A stretch of 9,646 bases of DNA, from contig JALNWS010000153.1 of the NCBI GenBank assembly GCA_023230755.1, positions 1 through 9,646 of the forward strand, in the 5' to 3' direction. Position numbers and translations under genes: made by a program. Below are positions 1-6,699 of the stretch, one piece after another. The notes beneath the pieces were generated by a model, which was given only the letters and a program-made list of their open reading frames with translations, did not search any database and was not told the origin of the DNA. This DNA comes from Azoarcus sp. Lineage in GTDB: Bacteria; Pseudomonadota; Gammaproteobacteria; Burkholderiales; Rhodocyclaceae. Positions within the stretch are counted from its first letter, which is position 1, and each line of letters begins with the position of its first letter.

Positions 1-654
1 CACGAAGTCCATGCGGCTCTTGCCCACGATCTCACGCATACCGGTTTCGGCGACCTGTGCAACCGCCTCGTCCGGAAAACGGTTGTTGAAGACGTAGTTC
101 TCCGGGCTCTTGAGCACGTACTGGACTGCGAACTGAATACTGATGATGTTTTCGTCATCGGTCAGCATCAGCGCTTCGCGCAGCGCCTTGTTACGCTCGG
201 AACCGCGATAACCGACTTCCACGGTACGCACACCGGTCAAGTCGACGATTTCGTGAGTTTCTATCGGTGCGGGCAAACGCCAGCGCAGACCAGGCTCGGT
301 GGTTTCGGTGAACTTGCCCAGGCGCAGGACCACCCCGCGCTGGTTGGCGTCCACTGTGTAGAAACCGCTCGCGAGCCATACGACCACAACCAGCGCCAGT
401 AAGGCGCCTATGCCGCCACCGAACTGCTTGAAGGAAAAACTTGGGAGCTGAGGGCCGTCACCGCCGCCATCGCCGCCACCGCCCGAGCCATTGTTGCGCC
501 CGTTGCGTTTGCCGCCGAACATGCCGGAAAGACGTTGATTGAAATCGCGCCAGACTTCCTCGAGATCAGGAGGTCCCTGGTTACCGCCGCGATTGCCTTC
601 ACCGCGATCACCGTCGTTTCCGCGGTTACCCCAGCGTGGATCGTTGAGTGACAT
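1..654 (-). CDS. hflK: HflK, FtsH protease regulator subunit (partial, C-terminus cut by window edge)
   Basis: The first 218 codons of HflK are present and the frame is still open at base 1, so about half of a roughly 420-residue protein is visible. HflK pairs with HflC in a large inner-membrane complex of the SPFH/Band 7 family that surrounds and modulates the AAA protease FtsH. Residues 1-70 are hydrophilic and rich in Gly, Asn and Asp, with a Gly/Asp run at about 57-67. A single transmembrane helix lies at about 79-99 (GALLALVVVVWLASGF). The Band 7 domain follows from about residue 100 with the typical segment VDANQRGVVLRLGKF. The ATG at 652-654 has a weak ACAGG Shine-Dalgarno 7 nt upstream and lies 14 nt after the hflX stop, so the two genes are probably co-transcribed. 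hflC would be expected next, outside the window. Confidence 0.95.
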   Translation of the reverse strand, partial: MSLNDPRWGNRGNDGDRGEGNRGGNQGPPDLEEVWRDFNQRLSGMFGGKRNGRNNGSGGGGDGGGDGPQLPSFSFKQFGGGIGALLALVVVVWLASGFYTVDANQRGVVLRLGKFTETTEPGLRWRLPAPIETHEIVDLTGVRTVEVGYRGSERNKALREALMLTDDENIISIQFAVQYVLKSPENYVFNNRFPDEAVAQVAETGMREIVGKSRMDFV

Positions 655-668
655 GAGAATGCCTGTTA

Positions 669-1814
669 TCACTGTTGCAATGGAAAGTTATTGACGGAGT
701 CAGCTTGCTGTTCTAGTTCGGGTGCAACTGCCTCTTGCGCGGCCTCGGCCAGCGCAGCGCGAATCAGACCCAGCCCTTCGCCGGTTCTTGCGCTCAAAAA
801 AACGCGCCTGATTCTATCACAGTCATCCCGCTCGACTGCCGCGCCGGCGTGGGTCAGGTCGATCTTGTTCCACACCAGAATCTGCGGCACTTCAGCAGCG
901 CCGATTTCCGACAGCACGTCGTTTACTGCCGCAATCTGCGCATCGCGGTCTTCACTCGCTGAATCGACCACATGAAGCAGAAGATCTGCCTGGGCCGTTT
1001 CCTCAAGTGTTGCCTTGAACGCAGCAACCAGCGCATGCGGCAGGTCACGGATGAATCCGACCGTATCCGACAGCACGACGTTCCCCGTACCGACAAAAAG
1101 TCTGCGCGAAGTGGTGTCGAGCGTAGCGAAAAGCTGGTCCGCGGCATAGCCGCCGGCCTTGGTCAATGCATTGAAAAGCGTGGACTTGCCCGCGTTCGTG
1201 TAACCGACCAGAGAGACCGACAACACGTCATTGCGGTCCCGCGCACGACGACGGGTGCGACGCTGCTTCTCGATTTGCTTCAAACGCAGTTTGAGCATCT
1301 TTACGCGGATGCCAAGCAGGCGTCGGTCGGTTTCAAGCTGCGTCTCACCCGGTCCGCGCAGGCCGATACCGCCCTTTTGCCGTTCAAGGTGAGTCCAGCC
1401 CCGCACCAGACGGGTCGCGAGGTGGCTGAGCTGAGCAAGCTCAACCTGCAGCTTGCCCTCATGACTGCGTGCGCGCATGGCGAAGATATCGAGGATCAGC
1501 GCGGTACGATCGACAACGCGATGTTGCAACACACGCTCAAGGTTTCTCTGTTGCCCGGGCGACAGCGCGTGATTGAAGATGACGAGATCGGCTTCGTTCG
1601 CGCGCAACGCCTCGGCGATCTCCTCAACCTTGCCGCGCCCTGCAAACAGTGCCGGATCCGGGGCTGCACGACGACCGGTCACTACCGCTTCCACGCTGGC
1701 ACCGGCACTCATGGCCAGCAGCTTCAGCTCGGACAGCCTCTCGTCGAACGCCCCCTGCCGCAGGTCCAGTTGAACGAGAACGGCACGCTCGCCGCTACCG
1801 GGGCGCTCAAACAT
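669..1814 (-). CDS. hflX: HflX, ribosome-associated GTPase
   Basis: This 381-residue protein is a full HflX-family GTPase, somewhat shorter than the E. coli protein at its C-terminus. Known family members bind the 50S subunit and split stalled or hibernating 70S ribosomes, notably during heat stress. The N-terminal HflX domain covers about 1-160 and ends in the family motif GLRGPGE (151-157). A basic, coiled-coil-like linker spans about 165-195. The GTPase domain then shows G1 GYTNAGKST (204-212), G3 DTVGF (250-254), G4 NKID (316-319) and G5 SARTGEG (341-347), all intact. The N-terminus MFERPGSGERAVLVQL matches the usual HflX start, and a GGGGTGG sequence lies 6 nt before the ATG. It sits 54 nt downstream of hfq and 14 nt upstream of hflK, the conserved hfq-hflX-hflK order. 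Confidence 0.97.
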   Translation of the reverse strand: MFERPGSGERAVLVQLDLRQGAFDERLSELKLLAMSAGASVEAVVTGRRAAPDPALFAGRGKVEEIAEALRANEADLVIFNHALSPGQQRNLERVLQHRVVDRTALILDIFAMRARSHEGKLQVELAQLSHLATRLVRGWTHLERQKGGIGLRGPGETQLETDRRLLGIRVKMLKLRLKQIEKQRRTRRRARDRNDVLSVSLVGYTNAGKSTLFNALTKAGGYAADQLFATLDTTSRRLFVGTGNVVLSDTVGFIRDLPHALVAAFKATLEETAQADLLLHVVDSASEDRDAQIAAVNDVLSEIGAAEVPQILVWNKIDLTHAGAAVERDDCDRIRRVFLSARTGEGLGLIRAALAEAAQEAVAPELEQQADSVNNFPLQQ

Positions 1815-1850
1815 CTTGCGCCACCCCGGCGGACAGTTCCAGGCCCTTCA

Positions 1851-1883
1851 GCAAAAACAAGAGGGGGATCAGTTCGCGCCCTC
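1851..1883 (-). terminator. Weak terminator-like hairpin overlapping the hfq stop
   Basis: On the minus strand a 5-bp stem GAGGG (1883-1879) pairs with CCCTC (1865-1861) across a 13-nt loop containing the hfq stop codon, and is followed by TTGTTTTT (1860-1853). The layout is that of an intrinsic terminator, but the stem is short and the loop large, so at most it would be a leaky terminator or 3'-end-forming element lowering hflX-hflK relative to hfq. It is inferred from sequence only. Confidence 0.3.
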
Positions 1884-2114
1884 GCCCGGCTCCTGCTGCT
1901 GGATGGTCACCGGGCGGGCAGGTACGACGGTGGAGATGGCGTGCTTGTAGACCATCTGGGTAACGGTATTCTTGAGCAGGACAACGTACTGGTCGAAGGA
2001 TTCGATCTGACCCTGCAGCTTGATGCCGTTTACGAGATAGATCGAAACCGGGACATGCTCACGGCGCAGGGTATTCAGAAACGGGTCTTGTAGAAGTTGC
2101 CCTTTATTACTCAT
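1869..2114 (-). CDS. hfq: Hfq, RNA chaperone
   Basis: This is an 81-residue Sm-like protein that forms a hexameric ring, binds small RNAs and mRNAs and promotes their pairing. The Sm core is almost identical to E. coli Hfq: QDPFLNTLRREH near the N-terminus, the Sm1 region around VNGIKLQGQIESFDQ (28-42), and the Sm2 motif YKHAI (56-60), whose Lys-His pair lies in the proximal-face uridine pocket. Numbering is one residue ahead of E. coli. The rim patch reads RREH (17-20), where E. coli has RRER. The C-terminal tail is only about a dozen residues, far shorter than the enterobacterial tail of over 30. The ATG is supported by GAGGT at 2121-2125 with a 6-nt spacer. A 108-nt gap upstream with an AT-rich half suggests its own promoter, and hflX follows 54 nt downstream. 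Confidence 0.98.
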   Translation of the reverse strand: MSNKGQLLQDPFLNTLRREHVPVSIYLVNGIKLQGQIESFDQYVVLLKNTVTQMVYKHAISTVVPARPVTIQQQEPGEGAN

Positions 2115-2222
2115 TGTGGAACCTCGATATTTTGTGTTTATAAGAATGTATAGTATTTATTGCTGCACCGCCACATGACAGTATGCGACCAAATCCAGGT
2201 GTGGATACAGGGATTTTGCCAA
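2115..2222 (-). promoter_or_regulatory. der-hfq intergenic region, probable hfq promoter and leader
   Basis: This is the longest gene-free stretch in the window. The half next to hfq (about 2127-2160) is strikingly AT-rich for such a GC-rich neighbourhood. It contains several -10-like hexamers on the minus strand: TATAAA (2142-2137), TATACA (2152-2147) and TACTAT (2155-2150). None has a convincing -35 box at 16-18 nt; the nearest candidate, CTGTCA (2181-2176), is about 20 nt from TACTAT. The hfq ribosome binding site GAGGT lies at 2125-2121. Promoter activity is inferred from composition, position and the known habit of hfq to be transcribed separately; the exact boxes are not established. 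Confidence 0.45.
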
Positions 2223-3551
2223 TCAAGGCCTGGTCGCATACGGATTGTGCGCAGTACGGAACTGGATGCGCAAGGGGGTACCCTGCAACTTGAAGGCCTC
2301 CATGAACGCGCGCTCAAGGTAGCGCACGTAGGATGTCGGCAGATTCTCCAGCGAATTTCCGTGGATCACGATGATGGGCGGGTTCATGCCACCCTGGTGG
2401 GCATAACGCAGCTTGGGGCGTGAAGTTCCGTGCCGTGGCGGCGCCTGCTTGGCGATCGCAGCCTGCATGATCCGAGTCAGTTGAGGCGTGGACAGATTGG
2501 ACATCGCCGCGGCGTAAGCAGCATCGACCGACTTCAGCAGTGCCCCCACGCCATCGGACTTGAGGGCCGAGATCTGGTGAAAACGGGCAAAAGACAGAAA
2601 ACCCAGCTTGCGCGTGATTTCCTGCTTGAGTTGATCGCGCTGATAATCGTCGACGGCATCCCACTTGTTGATCGCAACAACGAGCGCACGCCCGGCCTCA
2701 AGCACGAAACCGGCGATATGGGCGTCCTGGTCCGAGATTTCCTGCGAGGCATCCAGCACCAGCACGGCGACGTTCGCCTCCTGAATGGCCTGCAAGGTCT
2801 TGATCACCGAGAACTTCTCGACCGCCTCGAACACCCGCCCCCGGCGCCGCAGACCTGCGGTATCGATCAGGGTGTAATTCTTTCCACCACGTTCGAACGG
2901 AATCGCGATCGCATCGCGGGTGGTGCCCGGCAGATCGAATGCAATGACACGCTCTTCGCCGATCAGGGTATTGACCAGCGTGGACTTGCCGACATTGGGA
3001 CGGCCCACGATGGCAACTGCAGGCCCACTGTCTTCGCTGGATGCGGGCTCGTCATCAAGCGGAAACGGCGCGAGCACGAGATCGAGGAGCTGCTTGACAC
3101 CATCACCGTGCGCGGCGGATACCGGCAACGGAGCGCCGAAACCGAGTGCATGGAAATCGGATGATGCGAGCGAGCGGTCCAGACCTTCTGCCTTGTTGAC
3201 CACAAGGTGGACCGGACGCCCGGAACGACGCAGACGCGCCGCAATCTGCTCGTCGTGCGGCGTGCGTCCAGCACGACCATCCACCAGAAACAACAGCACA
3301 TCGGCCTCGGCAATTGCCTGTTCGGCCTGCCGTACCATCTCGTGCATGATGCCGTCCTTGGCGACCGGATCGAAACCGGCCGTATCCACCACAAGGTAGT
3401 CACGATCACCGACGCGCCCGATGCCATAGTGGCGATCACGGGTGAGGCCGGGTTGATCGGCCACCAACGCATCGCGTGTGCGGGTCAGCCGGTTGAACAG
3501 GGTCGACTTGCCCACATTGGGGCGGCCGACGAGGACGATGGTAGGTTTCAC
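2223..3551 (-). CDS. der: Der (EngA), tandem-domain ribosome-assembly GTPase
   Basis: This 442-residue protein carries the two tandem GTPase domains and C-terminal KH-like domain that define Der, an essential factor in 50S subunit maturation. Domain 1 has G1 GRPNVGKST (9-17), G3 DTAGF (56-60) and a G4 reading NKAE (119-122) instead of the usual NKxD. Domain 2 has G1 GRPNVGKST (183-191), TTRD (210-213), G3 DTAGLRRRG (230-238), canonical G4 NKWD (295-298) and G5 SALKSDG. The KH-like domain covers about 350-435. The start is a GTG at 3549-3551: it gives the N-terminus MKPTIVLVGRPNVGKS, where Der proteins normally begin, although the Shine-Dalgarno is weak (CGGAA, about 8-9 nt upstream). It starts 15 nt after the bamB stop, so it is probably the last gene of the upstream block. 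Confidence 0.98.
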   Translation of the reverse strand: MKPTIVLVGRPNVGKSTLFNRLTRTRDALVADQPGLTRDRHYGIGRVGDRDYLVVDTAGFDPVAKDGIMHEMVRQAEQAIAEADVLLFLVDGRAGRTPHDEQIAARLRRSGRPVHLVVNKAEGLDRSLASSDFHALGFGAPLPVSAAHGDGVKQLLDLVLAPFPLDDEPASSEDSGPAVAIVGRPNVGKSTLVNTLIGEERVIAFDLPGTTRDAIAIPFERGGKNYTLIDTAGLRRRGRVFEAVEKFSVIKTLQAIQEANVAVLVLDASQEISDQDAHIAGFVLEAGRALVVAINKWDAVDDYQRDQLKQEITRKLGFLSFARFHQISALKSDGVGALLKSVDAAYAAAMSNLSTPQLTRIMQAAIAKQAPPRHGTSRPKLRYAHQGGMNPPIIVIHGNSLENLPTSYVRYLERAFMEAFKLQGTPLRIQFRTAHNPYATRP

Positions 3552-3566
3552 TGAGAGTATTCCGAC

Positions 3567-4709
3567 TTAACGCACGTCGTAGGCAACAATGTCGCCGTCG
3601 CGCGTCTGAACCACAAAACCACTGCCCAGCAGCCGCATGTCAGCGACCACCGGACTGCTGTCGGCGCGATCGCGGGCTACGAAAGCACCGTCCTCACGAC
3701 TCAGCACATGGATATATCCCTGGCCATCGCCGACAACGACATAGTCGCCGACGATGAGGGGGCGCGACACCGCCCGTCGAAGCAGCGCATCCTGCTTCCA
3801 CATGCTTGCGCCGCTATAGACATCGAGTGCATTCACCGCATCCTGGTCATCCGTAATGACAGCAAAGCGGGCATCACGATCCATGCCGACGCTGCTGGAG
3901 AACTCACGCGACCACAGGGCATTGCCGTTGCTGCCGTCAAAGCAGGCTGCACGCCCCTGATACGTCACCGCGCACACCTCGCGTCTGCCGATGACGGGCG
4001 TTCCCGCCACGTCCGCAACGCGTTCGAGTTCGGTCGCGCCACGCGGTGAAGCCACGCTCAGCTCCCAGAGCGCGCCACCGTTGGAGAGGTTCACCGCCAC
4101 CATCTTGCCGCCCGGAAAGCCGGCAAGGGCCACGCCCCCCTCCAGCAGCACCCCCGCGTAGGACCGCAGTGCCAGCGGCGGGTTGTTGCGCTGGTACACC
4201 CAGCGCTTGCTGCCGTCGCGCGCATTCAGCGCGATCAACCTGTGATCCGAGCCGCGCAGCACAACAACATCATCGTTAACCGCTGGGGGCGCAAGGACCT
4301 CGGCACCCACCGGCATACGCCAGCGTTCCGATCCGGTGCTCGCATCGTAGGCAATCGCCACCCCCGACACCGTTACGACGACCGCCAGCTTACCGTCGCT
4401 GCCAACCCCTGCCGACAGATCGGTGTCGGCGTCAGCACGCCATACAGTCCGCCCGGCCTCAAAGCGGGCAACATCACCGTCGGTCGCGGCAGCATAGACA
4501 CTGTCACCCACGACGGCGGGATGGAAGACGTAGGGACCGGACTCGCCAATGCTCGCTTGCCAGACGACACGCAAGCCTGCAGTCGGCTTGAAATCGACCA
4601 GTTCGGCGGGCTTGGGGGCGCTACTTGCAAACGGATTCAGCGAAGAACAACCGGCCAGCAGCGCAAAAGCGCCCAGTAGCGGCAGGACACGCAGGGATGA
4701 AAATTTCAT
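3567..4709 (-). CDS. bamB: BamB, outer-membrane protein assembly lipoprotein
   Basis: This 380-residue protein is the beta-propeller lipoprotein of the BAM complex, which inserts beta-barrel proteins into the outer membrane. A lipoprotein signal peptide ends in the lipobox LAGC, making Cys21 the lipidated residue of a periplasm-facing mature protein. Repeated PQQ-like blades follow, with recurrent patterns such as YDASTGSERW, LNARDGSKRW and FDGSNGNALW. The signature segment GATELERVADVAGTPVI at 224-240 closely matches the conserved BamB loop. Two further cysteines, C246 and C256, sit close together in one blade. The ATG at 4707-4709 has GGAAGG at 4717-4722 with a 7-nt spacer, located inside the end of yfgM. 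The start lies 3 nt after the yfgM stop, so translational coupling is likely; pairing with yfgM and der is the usual context. Confidence 0.97.
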   Translation of the reverse strand: MKFSSLRVLPLLGAFALLAGCSSLNPFASSAPKPAELVDFKPTAGLRVVWQASIGESGPYVFHPAVVGDSVYAAATDGDVARFEAGRTVWRADADTDLSAGVGSDGKLAVVVTVSGVAIAYDASTGSERWRMPVGAEVLAPPAVNDDVVVLRGSDHRLIALNARDGSKRWVYQRNNPPLALRSYAGVLLEGGVALAGFPGGKMVAVNLSNGGALWELSVASPRGATELERVADVAGTPVIGRREVCAVTYQGRAACFDGSNGNALWSREFSSSVGMDRDARFAVITDDQDAVNALDVYSGASMWKQDALLRRAVSRPLIVGDYVVVGDGQGYIHVLSREDGAFVARDRADSSPVVADMRLLGSGFVVQTRDGDIVAYDVR

Positions 4710-4712
4710 GGC

Positions 4713-5357
4713 TCAGCCTTCCAGCGATTCAAGTTTGATGCGCACCACTTCGCGCAGAGTCACTGCTTCTTCGCCGGCCGCCGACAGCGCGTCGATCGCG
4801 GCCTGATAGGCAACGCGCGCTTCGCTGGTCTTGCCCAGGGCCGCCAGCGCGTCGCCGCGAAGGTCTTCGAAACGAGCCCTGTATGCGCCATCGGGAACCG
4901 GCTGCAGGCGCTCCAGCGCCTTGTCGGCCGCATCCTGCTGCAACAGCACGGCGGCAAGCCGCAGACGGGCCAGATCACGCAGCGCGGGATCCTTGCCTTC
5001 ATTCGCCGCCCACTCGAGTTGCAGGCGGGCGTTATCCAGATCGCCCTTGGCAAACTGCACCGAAGCCGAGAGCAAGGCGCCAAGCTGCGCATAGGCAGTG
5101 CGGCCATAGTCGTCGATCAGACGACCGGCTGCGTCACGCGCCTTCTGCGCATCCTGCTCGGACGCAGCCTGTTGCAGGCTGTAATAGACGGCACCAGCTT
5201 CGGCTGCCGTCTTGTTGCTGTACCACTGCCATGCCTGCCAGCCGACCGAAGCCAGCGCGGCAACAACCGCAATCGTGGTCACCAGTTTGCCATACTGCGC
5301 CCACCAGGCCTTCAGCTCGGAAATCTGTTCCTGCTCTTCGAGGTCATACACCGCCAT
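4713..5357 (-). CDS. yfgM: YfgM-like membrane-anchored periplasmic TPR protein
   Basis: This 214-residue protein has the YfgM layout: a short acidic cytoplasmic N-terminus (MAVYDLEEQEQISELKAWW), one transmembrane helix at about 25-43 (LVTTIAVVAALASVGWQAW), then a helical TPR-like region facing the periplasm. In E. coli YfgM associates with the SecYEG translocon and the chaperone PpiD, helping hand over newly translocated envelope proteins; that role here is by homology. The frame stays open 29 codons further upstream, but the start at 5355-5357 is preferred: it has a strong GAAGGGG Shine-Dalgarno and gives the typical N-terminus, whereas the upstream codons read out of frame through hisS and look non-family. 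It overlaps hisS by 14 nt and is followed by bamB after 3 nt, the conserved hisS-yfgM-bamB order. Confidence 0.92.
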   Translation of the reverse strand: MAVYDLEEQEQISELKAWWAQYGKLVTTIAVVAALASVGWQAWQWYSNKTAAEAGAVYYSLQQAASEQDAQKARDAAGRLIDDYGRTAYAQLGALLSASVQFAKGDLDNARLQLEWAANEGKDPALRDLARLRLAAVLLQQDAADKALERLQPVPDGAYRARFEDLRGDALAALGKTSEARVAYQAAIDALSAAGEEAVTLREVVRIKLESLEG

Positions 5358-6654
5358 TGTCAGCCCCTTCGTCACCTTCTTCGTTAAACAGGACCTGAGC
5401 CACGGTTTCTGCCAGCTGGTCCAGTGCGACGCGCTGCTGCGCACCGTGTCCGCGCAAAGGCTTCACGCCCACTTCGCCCGCTGCTGCTTCGTCCTCTCCG
5501 ATCACGAGCGCGACCGCGGCACCGCTGCCGTCGGCCTTTTTCATCTGCGACTTGAAGCTGCCGCCGCCGCAGTGCAGCGTCGCGGCAAAACCGTGACCAC
5601 GCAAGGCTTCGGCGGCCCGGAATGCCAGACGCCGGGCGGAATCGCCCATATGCACGACATAAACGTCGGGCACCACGCGCTCGGCCTCGCCGCCACACTC
5701 CTTCCACAAGGCGAGCAGGCGCTCCACCCCCATGGCAAAACCGGCCGCAGGTTGAGGTTTTCCGCCGAGCTGACTGACAAGCCCGTCGTAGCGACCGCCC
5801 GCGCAAACAGTGCCCTGCGCGCCAAGCCGGCTTGTGACCCATTCGAACACAGTGCGGTTGTAGTAATCCAGACCGCGCACCAGGCGATGATTGATCCGGT
5901 ACGGAATACCGGCATCCTTGAGCAGCACCTGTACCGCCTCGAAATGCTCGCGCGACTCATCGCCGAGATAGTCCGCCAGTTTGGGGGCGGCCTCGACAAT
6001 GTCCTGCAACCCGGGATTCTTGGTGTCGAGGATGCGCAGCGGATTGGAGTACAGCCGGCGCTTTCCGTCCTCGTCCAGGCGGTCCTGATGTTGCTCGAGA
6101 TAGGTGATAAGCGCCGCACGATGCAAGCCACGCTCGTCGGACGATCCCAGGGAGTTGATCTCAAGACGGACGTCGTCAAGTCCGAGATCGTCCCACAACC
6201 GCGCGCACATGATGATGTGCTCGGCATCGATATCGGGACCGGTAAAGCCGAGGGCCTCGATACCGATCTGATGGAACTGCCGGTAACGCCCTTTCTGCGG
6301 CCGTTCATGGCGGAACATCGGGCCTTGGTAGTACAGGCGTTGGGGACCGCCCGACGCCACGAGATTGTGCTGGATCGCGGCGCGCACACACGACGCAGTG
6401 CCCTCAGGGCGCAGCGTCAGGTGTTCGCCGTTGAGCGCATCCTCGAACGAATACATTTCCTTCTCGACGATGTCCGTCACCTCACCGATGGCGCGCTTGA
6501 ACAGCGGCGTTGGCTCGACGATGGGCAGGCGGATCGGGCGGTAGCCGTAGCTGCGCAGCCAGTCGCGCACGATGTCTTCGAAGTGTTCCCAGATTTCGGC
6601 CTCGTCGGGCAGGATGTCGTTCATCCCGCGCACGGCCTGCAAGGTCTGACTCAT
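5344..6654 (-). CDS. hisS: Histidyl-tRNA synthetase
   Basis: This 436-residue class II aminoacyl-tRNA synthetase charges tRNA-His in the cytoplasm. Motif 2 is FRHERPQKGRYRQF (114-127), with the catalytic arginine in the loop. The histidine-specific signatures are LVRGLDYY (258-265) and AGGRYDGL (285-292), and motif 3 is AAGFAMGVERL (303-313). The anticodon-binding domain runs from about 328 to 425 and includes GGSFKSQMKKAD. The N-terminus QAVRGMNDILPDE is typical, so the ATG at 6652-6654 is sound even though no good Shine-Dalgarno precedes it. The length and catalytic residues indicate a true HisS rather than the HisZ paralogue. The C-terminal tail is acidic and Gly-rich (NEEGDEGADNGGV), and its last codons overlap the yfgM start by 14 nt. 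Confidence 0.99.
   Translation of the reverse strand: MSQTLQAVRGMNDILPDEAEIWEHFEDIVRDWLRSYGYRPIRLPIVEPTPLFKRAIGEVTDIVEKEMYSFEDALNGEHLTLRPEGTASCVRAAIQHNLVASGGPQRLYYQGPMFRHERPQKGRYRQFHQIGIEALGFTGPDIDAEHIIMCARLWDDLGLDDVRLEINSLGSSDERGLHRAALITYLEQHQDRLDEDGKRRLYSNPLRILDTKNPGLQDIVEAAPKLADYLGDESREHFEAVQVLLKDAGIPYRINHRLVRGLDYYNRTVFEWVTSRLGAQGTVCAGGRYDGLVSQLGGKPQPAAGFAMGVERLLALWKECGGEAERVVPDVYVVHMGDSARRLAFRAAEALRGHGFAATLHCGGGSFKSQMKKADGSGAAVALVIGEDEAAAGEVGVKPLRGHGAQQRVALDQLAETVAQVLFNEEGDEGADNGGV
5364..5370 (-). promoter_or_regulatory. Ribosome binding site of yfgM inside hisS
   Basis: GAAGGGG on the minus strand lies 6 nt before the ATG at 5355-5357. It fixes the yfgM start at that ATG over the longer open frame upstream. 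It lies within the last codons of hisS, so ribosomes finishing hisS pass directly over it. Confidence 0.75.
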
Positions 6655-6699
6655 TGATGATTCTGCTTGTCGTTGTCTTGTTCTTGTCGGGGCCGATGT
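6655..6699 (-). promoter_or_regulatory. Purine/C-rich leader before hisS without clear Shine-Dalgarno
   Basis: This 45-nt spacer between ispG and hisS reads on the minus strand as a G/U-poor A/C/G run containing AAGAACAAG (6685-6677), i.e. three AAN triplets, followed by ACAACGACAAG. No GGAG-like ribosome binding site precedes the hisS ATG. Such unstructured A/C-rich leaders can support initiation by themselves or be bound by Hfq, whose distal face prefers ARN/AAN repeats. The regulatory role is inference only. Confidence 0.3.

Noticed and set aside
972..2093. A 373-codon plus-strand open frame antisense to hflX and hfq
   Set aside because: It spans two certain genes and the gap between them, has no family motifs, and no ribosome binding site was evident.
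2193..2206. Small inverted repeat ATCCA-4 nt-TGGAT downstream of der
   Set aside because: The 5-bp AT-containing stem is not followed by a proper T-tract in the direction of transcription, so it is not a credible der terminator.
2201..2235. Possible heat-shock (sigma-32-like) promoter CTTGAT ... CCCTGTAT before hfq
   Set aside because: The spacing between the two elements is about 9 nt, too short for this promoter class.
5358..5444. Upstream extension of yfgM by 29 codons
   Set aside because: The extension overlaps hisS in another frame and its residues do not resemble YfgM N-termini; the strong Shine-Dalgarno sits at the downstream ATG.
5212..6657. A 481-codon open frame on the plus strand antisense to hisS
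   Set aside because: It mirrors hisS and part of yfgM, whose protein families are certain. The translation has no recognisable domain, and the long frame is a by-product of GC-rich codon use on the other strand.
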